This document shows positions 41,843 to 49,481 of a DNA stretch of 64,000 bases, piece after piece. How positions within the stretch are numbered: the first letter of the stretch is position 1; each line of letters starts with the position of its first letter. The position numbers and the translations under genes are program-made. The stretch is from Planctomicrobium piriforme (GTDB taxonomy: Bacteria; Planctomycetota; Planctomycetia; Planctomycetales; Planctomycetaceae): the NCBI RefSeq assembly GCF_900113665.1, contig NZ_FOQD01000008.1, positions 230,969-294,968 on the forward strand, in the 5' to 3' direction. The notes under the pieces are model-generated. The model worked only from the letters and a program-made list of their open reading frames with translations. It ran no database searches and was not told where the DNA came from.

Positions 41843-43855
41843 ATGCGACGCTCGGCTCGCCTGCTGTTCCTGCTTGTGCCGTTTGCCAGTTCTCTACTGG
41901 CAGCTGAACCACAGCCTCCGGCTTTGACTGGACGCGTTGTCAACGCAGACGGCCAACCGATTGCTGACGCATCGGTTGACATTCAGTACACACCGCCCTT
42001 TCGGCGGACGACCCGATCCGATCGCGACGGACGCTTTTCGATTCCGATTGCGCAGGGCCAGACCGCGAGCAATTTGCAGGTGCTCATCGGCGCTCCCGAA
42101 CATGGCTACGTCTCGGTTTTCGGAGATGTTATCACAAAAGGTAAGATCCGTTTGCCGCCTGAACGGGTCATACGCGGACGCCTGCTGGATCAGGCTAATG
42201 CTCCGCTTCCTAATGTCCGCTTACGAGTCATAGATGTCCTGAAATATCCCGATGATGGCGATCACCAACTGGAAACATTTCTGGCAGGCCGGACGGCGTT
42301 CGGCGATGTGCTGGATCGCGGCCGACGTGTTCTCAATTCCAACAGTGGTATTGAAACCATCTTTCCCTGGCAGATGACTGGCCCTGAAGGCGAATTCGAG
42401 ATTCACGGCATCGGCACCGATTGTCTCGTCGGCATTTTTCTTTACGGAGAAAGTGCGGCGGCTGAAACCATCTATGTCCGGACCGATGACGGACCCGTCG
42501 CCAAGGTCCCGCGCACGACCACGCACACCACCGGAGAGTTCTGGGATGTTTATCCCTATCGCCAATTCCTGCACGAGGTGAAACCTTCGGTTCCCATCCG
42601 AGGAACGGTGACCCAGGCAGAGACAAAACTCCCTTTGACGGGCATCACGATCACTCCCGTCTGGTTCGACAATTGGCAAATCTCCTCTCGGCGACAGGAA
42701 GACTTGCAAGTCACAACAGATGCTCTGGGACGGTATGAACTCATTGGAGTTCCACTTCACGGCGATCGTGTTTTTGCAGCTCCGCCTGTCGGCTCATCAT
42801 TCGTCGCAGTTGAGAGAGGACTGAAGTATTTCCTCGGCAGACCTCAACAGCCGCTCGACTTTCAGATGCCTGAGGGAGTCAAAATCTCCGGACGAGTAAC
42901 CGATTCCCAAACCGGAAAACCGCTCTCCGGTGGGATCGCTGCGTTCACCATCCCGGATAATCCGTCGGTGAAAGCGATTGTCCCTTCTCGTCTGAGTGGT
43001 GAACGTAGCGGCATGCGCGTCGATCAGGACGGAAAATACGAGATCACCGTCTTACCGGGAGCAGGAATCATCACATTCCGTGTGGCGACCGAGGTCTCCG
43101 GCCAATATCAACGGGGCCAGGGTGCCAACCAGATCACCAACTTTCGTACAGATGTGATTCCAGGCAAAATTTATTTCCGGACGCAGCCTCATTTACTAAA
43201 CGCCGAAGAACCCAATCTGCTGGTCGAATTCAATGCGGAGAAGGGCACTCCGCAGCTGCTGGATCTCAAGGTGGGCGAGCCGCGAACTGATGTGCCGCTG
43301 TACTTTACCAGTCAGAATGGCGGCACTTTCCAGGTCTATTACTCCAATCAGAAACACGATGAAAACATATTCTCGCTCGCCAAAGATGGATCAGGCACAA
43401 TTCGCTTTTTCGGGAAGCAAGGCCGCGCCACGCAGGCTGTATCCAGCGAACACGATCTCGCAGGCTGGACCTACGTCGAAGCCACGGACAAGTCCGCCAC
43501 AATCGATCTTGTGTCAGCCGCACAACTCTCAGGCCGTCTGCTGGTAGCCGATGGATCGCCGCTGGCCGGCGCAAGGTTGCATGATCCCTACGACTACGAT
43601 CCGACAACACGCCATGGACTGATCCCGAGTCAGCCTGGCTCTGGTTATTACCCAGTGACGGACGACGAAGGCCGGTTCAAGCTGGTGGGATTGGCCCCCG
43701 GGCTTCCGTTAACCATTCAAGTCGGCGTCAGCAAAGGCAGTTACCTGCTCCATCGCCGCATCGCCGGCAAAGACATTGTCCTCGAACCCGGCGGCTCGAA
43801 AGACCTGGGCGATCTGACCATCGACCAGCTCGAAGACGTCCTCAAGCCGCGCTAG
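41843..43855 (+). CDS. secreted carboxypeptidase-regulatory-like multidomain protein, 670 aa
   Basis: ATG at 41843 with AGGAAGG upstream; signal peptide LLFLLVPFASSLLAAEP. Repeated beta-sandwich domains begin with similar motifs: LTGRVVNADGQPIADASVDI (residues about 28-47), VIRGRLLDQANAPLPNVRL (about 110), IRGTVTQAETKLPLTGITI (about 252), ISGRVTDSQTGKPLSGGI (about 350) and LSGRLLVADGSPLAGARL (about 560). Each fits the carboxypeptidase-regulatory-like domain. There is no catalytic domain, so a structural or carbohydrate/protein-binding role at the cell surface is most likely. It is convergent with the M28 peptidase gene. Confidence 0.82.
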   Translation: MRRSARLLFLLVPFASSLLAAEPQPPALTGRVVNADGQPIADASVDIQYTPPFRRTTRSDRDGRFSIPIAQGQTASNLQVLIGAPEHGYVSVFGDVITKGKIRLPPERVIRGRLLDQANAPLPNVRLRVIDVLKYPDDGDHQLETFLAGRTAFGDVLDRGRRVLNSNSGIETIFPWQMTGPEGEFEIHGIGTDCLVGIFLYGESAAAETIYVRTDDGPVAKVPRTTTHTTGEFWDVYPYRQFLHEVKPSVPIRGTVTQAETKLPLTGITITPVWFDNWQISSRRQEDLQVTTDALGRYELIGVPLHGDRVFAAPPVGSSFVAVERGLKYFLGRPQQPLDFQMPEGVKISGRVTDSQTGKPLSGGIAAFTIPDNPSVKAIVPSRLSGERSGMRVDQDGKYEITVLPGAGIITFRVATEVSGQYQRGQGANQITNFRTDVIPGKIYFRTQPHLLNAEEPNLLVEFNAEKGTPQLLDLKVGEPRTDVPLYFTSQNGGTFQVYYSNQKHDENIFSLAKDGSGTIRFFGKQGRATQAVSSEHDLAGWTYVEATDKSATIDLVSAAQLSGRLLVADGSPLAGARLHDPYDYDPTTRHGLIPSQPGSGYYPVTDDEGRFKLVGLAPGLPLTIQVGVSKGSYLLHRRIAGKDIVLEPGGSKDLGDLTIDQLEDVLKPR

Positions 43856-43942
43856 ACTTGAGACTTGAGGAAAGAAAACGCTTCAGGGCTTGCCGAACGT
43901 CCCTCCAATTCTTCCTCACGCCTCACGCCTCAAGTCTCAGGC

Positions 43943-45112
43943 CTAAAACACCGACAGCAGCAGCAACTGCGCCGTGCGGGCGACCCATTTGCGTTCGTCG
44001 TCTGACACTCGTTTGCGGCGCAGCATGTAGCTGGTCTTTGAGTTCACTTGCGACACGAAGAACCGCTGCATGGACGAGAGTGTGATGTCACCGCTTTCAT
44101 CCGCTTCCATCAGTTGTTCCGTCACGCGGAAGACGGCCCGTGCTTCTTCGAGCTTCTGATACTGGGGCTCTTCCCATTCCGGGCTTTCCGCTCCGTCACC
44201 GATCGTGTTGACCAGCTGCAGAATTAGCGTGCAGACCCGGCCCGCCTTATCGCAGTCGACCCGTTCCGGGGTGTCGCGCGGCGTGTGATAGTCGGGGTGT
44301 TCTCCGGTCGAGAAAAACAGAAATGGAATCCGCTGATCGCGAAACGGCCCGTAGTCGCTCCTGGTGCCGATCATGTCGACGCCCAGCTGCGCCACTTCCA
44401 GTCCTTCTGGCGTTGGGGTTTCCTGAACGGTGGTGCGGACGACTTCGGAATGCTCGGCGCCCATCAGGAAGACCGTTGGCAGGCCGAGCCCGCCGAGCGA
44501 ACGGCTGATCATGTCGGCAGTGACGCTCAGCTTGATCTGTTCGACTTCCATGGGGGTATGTCCAATGAACCAGCGCGAACCCCACAGCAGTGATTCTTCA
44601 AAGTCGAACGCCACGAAGGCCACGCTCCGCTTCAGCGGTTTGGCGCTGATCTGGCGAGCCACTTCCAGCAGCATCGAGACACCCGACGCGTTGTCATCGG
44701 CTCCGGGATAAACCTGTCCGCGCCAGACGCCAAGGTGATCGTAATGGGCGTTGATGACGATCCATTCGTCTTTCAGAACAGCGTCGGTGCCGGGGACGAA
44801 CGCCCCCATGTTCTCGCCGCTCTGGCCTTCTTCGCCGCCCCCTTCGGTTCGGGCAGGCACGACCTGTCGCCACGAGCCGTCGAACAGGGGACTCAATCCC
44901 GCCGCCTGAAATCGGCCGACGATGTAATCGCGGGCTTCGACTTTGCCGTCGTTACGGCGTCCTTCGCGTTCTGCCGCCGCGAGGTAGCTGATGTGCGGAC
45001 GCAGGTCGTCGCCTGTAATCGTCGTCTGCGCGCGGCTGGAATTGCACGCTGCGAAAGCGAAAAACAGTGCCGCCAGGCAATTGCGGGCAAGTAGGGGATT
45101 TGAGGGTCGCAT
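43943..45112 (-). CDS. secreted M28-family zinc aminopeptidase-like protein, 389 aa
   Basis: ATG at 45112 with AGGAG seven bases upstream; signal sequence LAALFFAFAACNSSRAQ. The M28 co-catalytic zinc ligands are in order: His and Asp in NAHYDHLG, Asp in GADDNASGVSM, Glu pair in DFEESLLWG, Asp in TADMISR, and the late His in YHTPRDTPERVD. The last 60 residues are helical (TEQLMEADESGDITLSSMQRFF). The activity expected is an exopeptidase in the periplasm; substrate preference cannot be read from sequence. Confidence 0.88.
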   Translation of the reverse strand: MRPSNPLLARNCLAALFFAFAACNSSRAQTTITGDDLRPHISYLAAAEREGRRNDGKVEARDYIVGRFQAAGLSPLFDGSWRQVVPARTEGGGEEGQSGENMGAFVPGTDAVLKDEWIVINAHYDHLGVWRGQVYPGADDNASGVSMLLEVARQISAKPLKRSVAFVAFDFEESLLWGSRWFIGHTPMEVEQIKLSVTADMISRSLGGLGLPTVFLMGAEHSEVVRTTVQETPTPEGLEVAQLGVDMIGTRSDYGPFRDQRIPFLFFSTGEHPDYHTPRDTPERVDCDKAGRVCTLILQLVNTIGDGAESPEWEEPQYQKLEEARAVFRVTEQLMEADESGDITLSSMQRFFVSQVNSKTSYMLRRKRVSDDERKWVARTAQLLLLSVF

Positions 45113-45235
45113 CGAATCTCCTGAAAATTCCTGTTCTGCCGCCGGCTTGTAGCCGATCAACCCATAGAGTGTCTATGTCCACATCACGATGCCAAATCGT
45201 GGCGGCAGCCCGCAATGGGCCAAGGAGTGGTTTGT

Positions 45236-45538
45236 ATGATCAGGCGCACAGTATCCGCCGGTCTGGTTGCGGCAGCCTTTGTGGTCCTGGCCGCGTTCAA
45301 CTCGACCACGGTCGAGGCAGCCCCGCCGGGCCAGCCGACCAACTGGCAACGTTTCTACTACTACCCGTATGTCTATTACCCGCACAACTTTCAGCAGCAG
45401 ACTGAGAGCTACGACAACCTGTACTACCGGTATCCGGTACAGCGTCGGATCCCGGTCTACAACGCTGACTGGTACAACTTCTACCCGAGCGACAAGCCGT
45501 ACCACTGGGGCAACCATTATACGATGGATGTGTTCTAG
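45236..45538 (+). CDS. small secreted Tyr-rich protein, 100 aa
   Basis: ATG at 45236 with AAGGAG eight bases upstream. Signal peptide (SAGLVAAAFVVLAAFNSTTVEAAP). The mature 75 residues are strikingly aromatic (WQRFYYYPYVYYPHNF, YDNLYYRYPVQRRIPVYNADWYNFYPSDKPYHWGNHY). Such short Tyr/Pro/Asn proteins recur in planctomycetes and are sometimes labelled calmodulin-binding in databases, without evidence. A surface or wall-associated role is plausible. A strong terminator follows. Confidence 0.78.
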   Translation: MIRRTVSAGLVAAAFVVLAAFNSTTVEAAPPGQPTNWQRFYYYPYVYYPHNFQQQTESYDNLYYRYPVQRRIPVYNADWYNFYPSDKPYHWGNHYTMDVF

Positions 45539-45575
45539 TCCGGGGGCGATGCAGGTTTGAGGGACAGGGGAAATC

Positions 45576-45605
45576 AACCCCGCTTCTCTGAAGCGGGGTT
45601 TTTTC
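45576..45605 (+). terminator. rho-independent terminator of the Tyr-rich gene
   Basis: Perfect arms AACCCCGCTTC and GAAGCGGGGTT, 3-nt loop, then TTTTC; 37 bp after the stop. Confidence 0.92.
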
Positions 45606-45753
45606 ATGCGCTGTGCCCGGCGCAGGGGCCGGCAAGTTTCTTCAGTCAAACCAACCGATTCAGTTTGACACTCTCAAGGGCTGACCTAGGGTTTGGCATC
45701 TTAACCCGTCGCGGCTGGCACCTGTCCGCCGCGACTCGCTGTTCGCCAAAACG

Positions 45754-45806
45754 AACGCGGCAAGGAGAAGCTGGGAGCTTTGAGGGGACCTTGCCGCGTT
45801 TTTTCT
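45754..45806 (+). terminator. second terminator with no recognised gene before it
   Basis: Arms AACGCGGCAAGG (45754-45765) and CCTTGCCGCGTT (45789-45800), then TTTTCTTTTT. No gene lies between it and the terminator at 45576, so it ends an unrecognised transcript. The whole 45539-46064 gap has no convincing coding frame. Confidence 0.75.
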
Positions 45807-46064
45807 TTTTCACCGTCGCCCCGCTTGGCGACTGGCTCGCATCAGCACCGTCTCATGGGTTTGCTGTCGAATTTACGGATTCGGCGGAAGATCCGCTGCC
45901 GCCTCGTCGATAAAGACTTCAGAGCATCGCGGTGATGGATCAACCGTGCGCTCGGCGAGCTTTTCGCCTCACTTGTCGAGTCATTCGGTTGCGGCCGGAA
46001 ACCTCCGATCGTGCCCGGTCCTCGCGTCACTTCGAAGACGGGCAGGATCGAACCTGGCGAAGTC

Positions 46065-46937
46065 ATGTCGACAACTCCCTTTCGAGCTGCGTTCTGGGCG
46101 ATGGGGCTCGCATTCGCGATGGCCGTCTTGCTCGTTGTGCCGAATCCCACCAAGATTCGCATGGCCCTGCGGGCCCAACGCAAGCCACCCCTGCTCCCCT
46201 ACGAACGCACGCTGCTGACCCGACTCGATCAAACCGAGACGGAATCAGAACCGGAAGCAGCGCCCGTCAAGCCGATCGAAAAAGCGGTTTCAAAACCGAC
46301 CGTGGTCGTCGAACGCCCCGAGCCCGTTGTTCCCGAGAAGACCGTCGCCGAAAAACCGCCGGTCGAGACCAGCTCCCCGGTGCGAGTTGCCTCGGCGGAT
46401 CCCACGGCTTCCCTGGGACTCATTCCCCAATCTGCTCCGCCGGTTCCACAAGTGCCCGCAGTCGCACCGGCTCCAATGCCGACCGCGATCCCGCTGAAAC
46501 CCGTCGCGCCTGAAAACACATCGCTCAGCATTCCCGTGCCTGATCCGATTCAGCGCATGTCGCAGTCGACCAGCGTGAAGGCAACCGTTCCGCCTCCGTT
46601 CCCGCAATCGAGTGAATCGGTCCAGGGTGAGAGCGAGTCATCCAGCCGCGAACTGCTGACCAGCCACGGCGCCGAAGTGCAGCCAGGCAGCCGAGCCGAC
46701 ACCTGGTCTTTTCGCTTTGAAGAAACTCCGCTGCCGGTTGTTCTCAAACTGCTTGCCAGCCGCAGCGGCTCGGCGGTAATTGTTGATCCGTCCGTCTCGG
46801 CCAACTTCACCGGGCAGTTTGCCGACACCGATCCCGCCCAGGCGCTCGCCGTCGTCGTCAAGACGCACCGCTTGTCAGTCAGCCGCCGAGGCAACTACCT
46901 GCTCATCGGCCATCGCCCGCAAAACGTGACTCGTTAA
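46065..46937 (+). CDS. membrane-anchored protein with C-terminal STN (secretin N0-like) domain, 290 aa
   Basis: From the ATG at 46065 an N-terminal membrane helix (AAFWAMGLAFAMAVLLVVP, residues 7-25) leads to a 160-residue Pro/Val/Glu/Ser-rich linker (EPVVPEKTVAEKPPVE, PVPQVPAVAPAPMPT). The C-terminal 80 residues (WSFRFEETPLPVVLKLLASRSGSAVIVDPSVSANFTGQF...ALAVVVKTHRLSVSRRGNYLLIG) match the STN fold of secretins and TonB receptors. No secretin channel domain is present. It may be a periplasm-spanning adaptor. It is the only gene in its transcription unit. Confidence 0.78.
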   Translation: MSTTPFRAAFWAMGLAFAMAVLLVVPNPTKIRMALRAQRKPPLLPYERTLLTRLDQTETESEPEAAPVKPIEKAVSKPTVVVERPEPVVPEKTVAEKPPVETSSPVRVASADPTASLGLIPQSAPPVPQVPAVAPAPMPTAIPLKPVAPENTSLSIPVPDPIQRMSQSTSVKATVPPPFPQSSESVQGESESSSRELLTSHGAEVQPGSRADTWSFRFEETPLPVVLKLLASRSGSAVIVDPSVSANFTGQFADTDPAQALAVVVKTHRLSVSRRGNYLLIGHRPQNVTR

Positions 46938-46963
46938 GAGTTGTCGCCGAATTTGCGGCGTTT

Positions 46964-47006
46964 CTCCGTCGCCCTGGTACTCCGGGGTGAGGGCCGGGGT
47001 GAGGGG
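46964..47006. repeat. GTGAGGGG-ended dispersed repeat, copy 5
   Basis: CTCCGTCGCCCTGGTACTCC followed by GGGGTGAGGGCCGGGGTGAG GGG. It lies 27 bp after the STN gene stop. Confidence 0.65.
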
Positions 47007-47051
47007 CTTTTCTGCCCTCCCACACTCCTTTCGAATCGCTGACGCACTCGA

Positions 47052-48434
47052 TCACGGCACCGCTTCGCCGCCGATCAACCCCACGCGAAGATCCATGACG
47101 TTGGTGTGGGTCGGCCCCGTTTTGATCAGCGCATCGAGCTGCTCAAAAAACGGATACGAATTATTGACGCTCAGGAACTGTTGCGGGTCGAGTTGAGCCT
47201 GCTTAATTCGCTGCAGGACATCGAGATCGATGACAGCACCCGCGGCATCCGTCGGTCCGTCTTCACCGTCGGTTCCTCCCGACAACAATGCGAACGGCTG
47301 GAGCTGCTCCGCCGCCAGCATTTCGACGGCCGCGGCCAGCACCAGTTCCTGATTGCGCCCCCCTTTTTGAGGGCCATTGGTGCGAGCCAGTTGCACGGTT
47401 GTCTCGCCGCCGCTGATGACGCACCCCTTGGCCCCCACGGCCAACTGCTCCTGCAGCCGCATCAGTTGTGCAGCAAGCAGGCGACCAGCGTTGGCCGCCT
47501 CACCGGGTTGATCCCATTTCAGCTCCAGCAGCGAATAACCCAGCCGTTGTGCACTCCGCGCCGCCGCTTCGACAGCGACTCGATTGTTGCCGATCACATG
47601 TTGCACCGCGCGGCAGATCGGTGCGGTCGACTTGACCTGCTGTTGGCTCATCTGTTCAAGAGCCTTGATCACGCGTGAAGGAATCGCTTCGCCCCCAACC
47701 GCGGCAAAACGCTGAAGTGTTGCTAACGCGGCCTTGGGGTCAGGCGGAAGATTGATTGTCGGACCAGAAGCGATCGTCTCTAACGGGTCGCCAATCACAT
47801 CCGAAAAGATCAGCGTGACGAGCAAGCCTGCGCGGCAGGCGCGAAGCAGTCCGCCCCCCTTCACCTGCGAGAGCGCCCGACGGACGCCGTTGAGCTCTTC
47901 AATCGTCGCGCCCCCCCGCATCAGACATCGGGTGACCTGTTGTTTGTCTTCCAGGGTGATGCCTGCCAGTGGTGCTGGGAGTAACGCACTGCCTCCTCCG
48001 GAAATCAGCACGATGCACAAATCGTCCGGGTCGAGTTCGCTCACGAGTTCCAGGATTCTGGCGGTGCCTGTCACCCCGGCGGCAGTCGGTTCATTCAATC
48101 CTGCCGGTCGAGCGCCATGCAGATGAATCTTCTGAAGGGGCCGGACGCAGTCCTCTGGCACATTCACCCAGCCTGTGATGCGTGACAGCCATTCAGGGCC
48201 AACCGCAGCTTCAAGGCCCGCTGCCATCCCTGCTCCGGCCTTCCCAGCGCCCACGACACAGATGCGGCTATGAGGACGGGCGCTCCAGGCGGTGCCGTTG
48301 ATGGAGAGTCCATTTTTCCAGGTCCGGATCGATCTGGCGACCAGCCGTTCCGAGTCGACCGCCTCGACCCCGGACCTCCAGATCGTCAGCGCATCGTCGC
48401 GAAGATCATGAGCATGGCGCTGGGCTGCTGGCAT
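47052..48434 (-). CDS. gckA: glycerate 2-kinase (MOFRL family), 460 aa
   Basis: Phosphorylates D-glycerate at C2 (or C3 in some members) in glyoxylate, serine or hydroxypyruvate metabolism. Family motifs: VVGAGKAGAGMA near the N-terminus, LISGGGSALLPAPLAGITLEDK, LNGVRRALSQVKGGGLLRAC, IFSDVIGDPLETIASGPT, GGETTVQL, GGRNQELVLAAA, and SGGTDGEDGPTDAAGAVID near the C-terminus. Length is normal. The symbol is the usual one for this family; the phosphorylated position is not resolved. It lies just downstream of two tRNA genes on the same strand. Confidence 0.9.
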   Translation of the reverse strand: MPAAQRHAHDLRDDALTIWRSGVEAVDSERLVARSIRTWKNGLSINGTAWSARPHSRICVVGAGKAGAGMAAGLEAAVGPEWLSRITGWVNVPEDCVRPLQKIHLHGARPAGLNEPTAAGVTGTARILELVSELDPDDLCIVLISGGGSALLPAPLAGITLEDKQQVTRCLMRGGATIEELNGVRRALSQVKGGGLLRACRAGLLVTLIFSDVIGDPLETIASGPTINLPPDPKAALATLQRFAAVGGEAIPSRVIKALEQMSQQQVKSTAPICRAVQHVIGNNRVAVEAAARSAQRLGYSLLELKWDQPGEAANAGRLLAAQLMRLQEQLAVGAKGCVISGGETTVQLARTNGPQKGGRNQELVLAAAVEMLAAEQLQPFALLSGGTDGEDGPTDAAGAVIDLDVLQRIKQAQLDPQQFLSVNNSYPFFEQLDALIKTGPTHTNVMDLRVGLIGGEAVP

Positions 48435-48502
48435 GGTGCCCCCTGCATGGCTCGAAAGGGACGGTCAAAAAAAGACCCCCGCTGAAGAGCAGGGGTTGAG
48501 AG

Positions 48503-48575
48503 AGCCACCGGTCAGATTTGAACTGACGACCTACGCTTTACGAAAGCGTCGCTCTGCCAGCTGAGCTACGGCGGC
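48503..48575 (-). tRNA. tRNA-Thr (CGT)
   Basis: On the minus strand the 73-nt sequence folds as a full cloverleaf: acceptor GCCGCCG/CGGTGGC with one G-T pair, D-arm GCTC...GAGC, anticodon arm ACGCT-TTCGTAA-AGCGT giving anticodon CGT, and T-arm GTCAG-TTCAAAT-CTGAC. The discriminator is T and CCA is not encoded. Confidence 0.95.
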
Positions 48576-48635
48576 GACATCACACTTCGTGCCCGATTCC
48601 ACGCGACCACTTCGGACCGCGACCGGAAGAAAAAA

Positions 48636-48709
48636 TGCACCCGACTGGACTCGAACCAGTGACCTCATGCATGTCAAGCATGCACTCTAACCAACTGAGC
48701 TACGGGTGC
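48636..48709 (-). tRNA. tRNA-Val (GAC)
   Basis: A 74-nt cloverleaf on the minus strand: acceptor GCACCCG/CGGGTGC, D-arm GCTC...GAGT, anticodon arm CATGC-TTGACAT-GCATG giving anticodon GAC, T-arm ACTGG-TTCGAGT-CCAGT, discriminator A. CCA is not encoded; six T residues follow. It is upstream of tRNA-Thr with a 60-bp spacer, so the two are probably one transcript. Confidence 0.95.
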
Positions 48710-48930
48710 TTGGATCAAACTTCGCGTTCAGGTCATCACGAGAGACAGGCAATTCACCACTCAGGTTCAAGCACTTTGCGTGCTCGCTCCTGATCGTTTC
48801 CTGACTCCCTATGGAAACCCCTCCGCGAGTGCGAAACTTTAGCCGCGGTTTCGGGATGGGTCAAGCAAGGCCCTCCCGCCGCAAGGGCGATTGCGGAATT
48901 TCCACGCAGCGAACCCCTAGAAATGAAACA

Positions 48931-48958
48931 GCCCGCGAAGTCAAAAAACTTCGCGGGC
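48931..48958. terminator. strong hairpin, possible terminator
   Basis: Perfect 11-bp arms GCCCGCGAAGT (48931-48941) and ACTTCGCGGGC (48948-48958) around CAAAAA. On the minus strand TGTTTCATTT follows. No matching gene is known on that side. Confidence 0.5.
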
Positions 48959-49060
48959 ACGCTGTATCTCGGGTGGAACAAATTCAGCCGACGGTCAAAT
49001 AAAAAATGCCCCGAAAAGGTTTGATACAGCGATCGATTGGGGATAATCGTGAGAAAGTAT

Positions 49061-49075
49061 TGGCAATTTGCGTGC
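49061..49075 (+). promoter_or_regulatory. weak sigma54-promoter-like site
   Basis: TGGCAATTTGCGTGC has the GG-N10-GC spacing of sigma54 promoters, but the -12 region is imperfect. It is 407 bp before the sigma54 activator gene. Confidence 0.2.
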
Positions 49076-49481
49076 CGGTCTACAATATGCAGGCTTTTAC
49101 CTGCAAATTGACTTGATAATCGTAATTCAGTGTGCGGTTTTGATCCGAAATGTCTCAAATGCAATGGCAAAAAGAATTCTCGTGCTGCAAAATAGAACGA
49201 ATCAGAATGCAGCGGTGTGCGCTTTTGTTGCATCGATTTTCCGCAGATCGCTCGGGCTAGGGGATCTCCCTGTTAGGTTTAGAGCGGATGCGACGACTGG
49301 CATCAGAACTGCTCTGTTAACTTTGATGGAATATCCCCTCGCCCGCATCGAGGGCAGTTCCTGCTGGATTCTGCTCGGGGAATTCGGATCGATCCCCGCA
49401 GCATTCATGGCCTTCTCGAAGCCTAATCGATTCCGTTGAACTACCATCAGCCAGTTTCTGCAACGAATCAGAACCGCCAAT

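Larger units (their letters stand above)
48710..49481. other. less GC-rich gap upstream of the FHA-sigma54 regulator
   Basis: No convincing gene. The stretch 48960-49230 is clearly less GC-rich than the flanks. It contains TTGATA (49021-49026) 17 bp before TAATCG (49044-49049), a possible promoter toward the regulator gene, 430 bp away. Confidence 0.5.

Noticed and set aside
48754..49233. 159-aa open frame on the minus strand upstream of the tRNAs
   Set aside because: No plausible protein composition, no ribosome binding site, and it runs through a strong hairpin at 48931.
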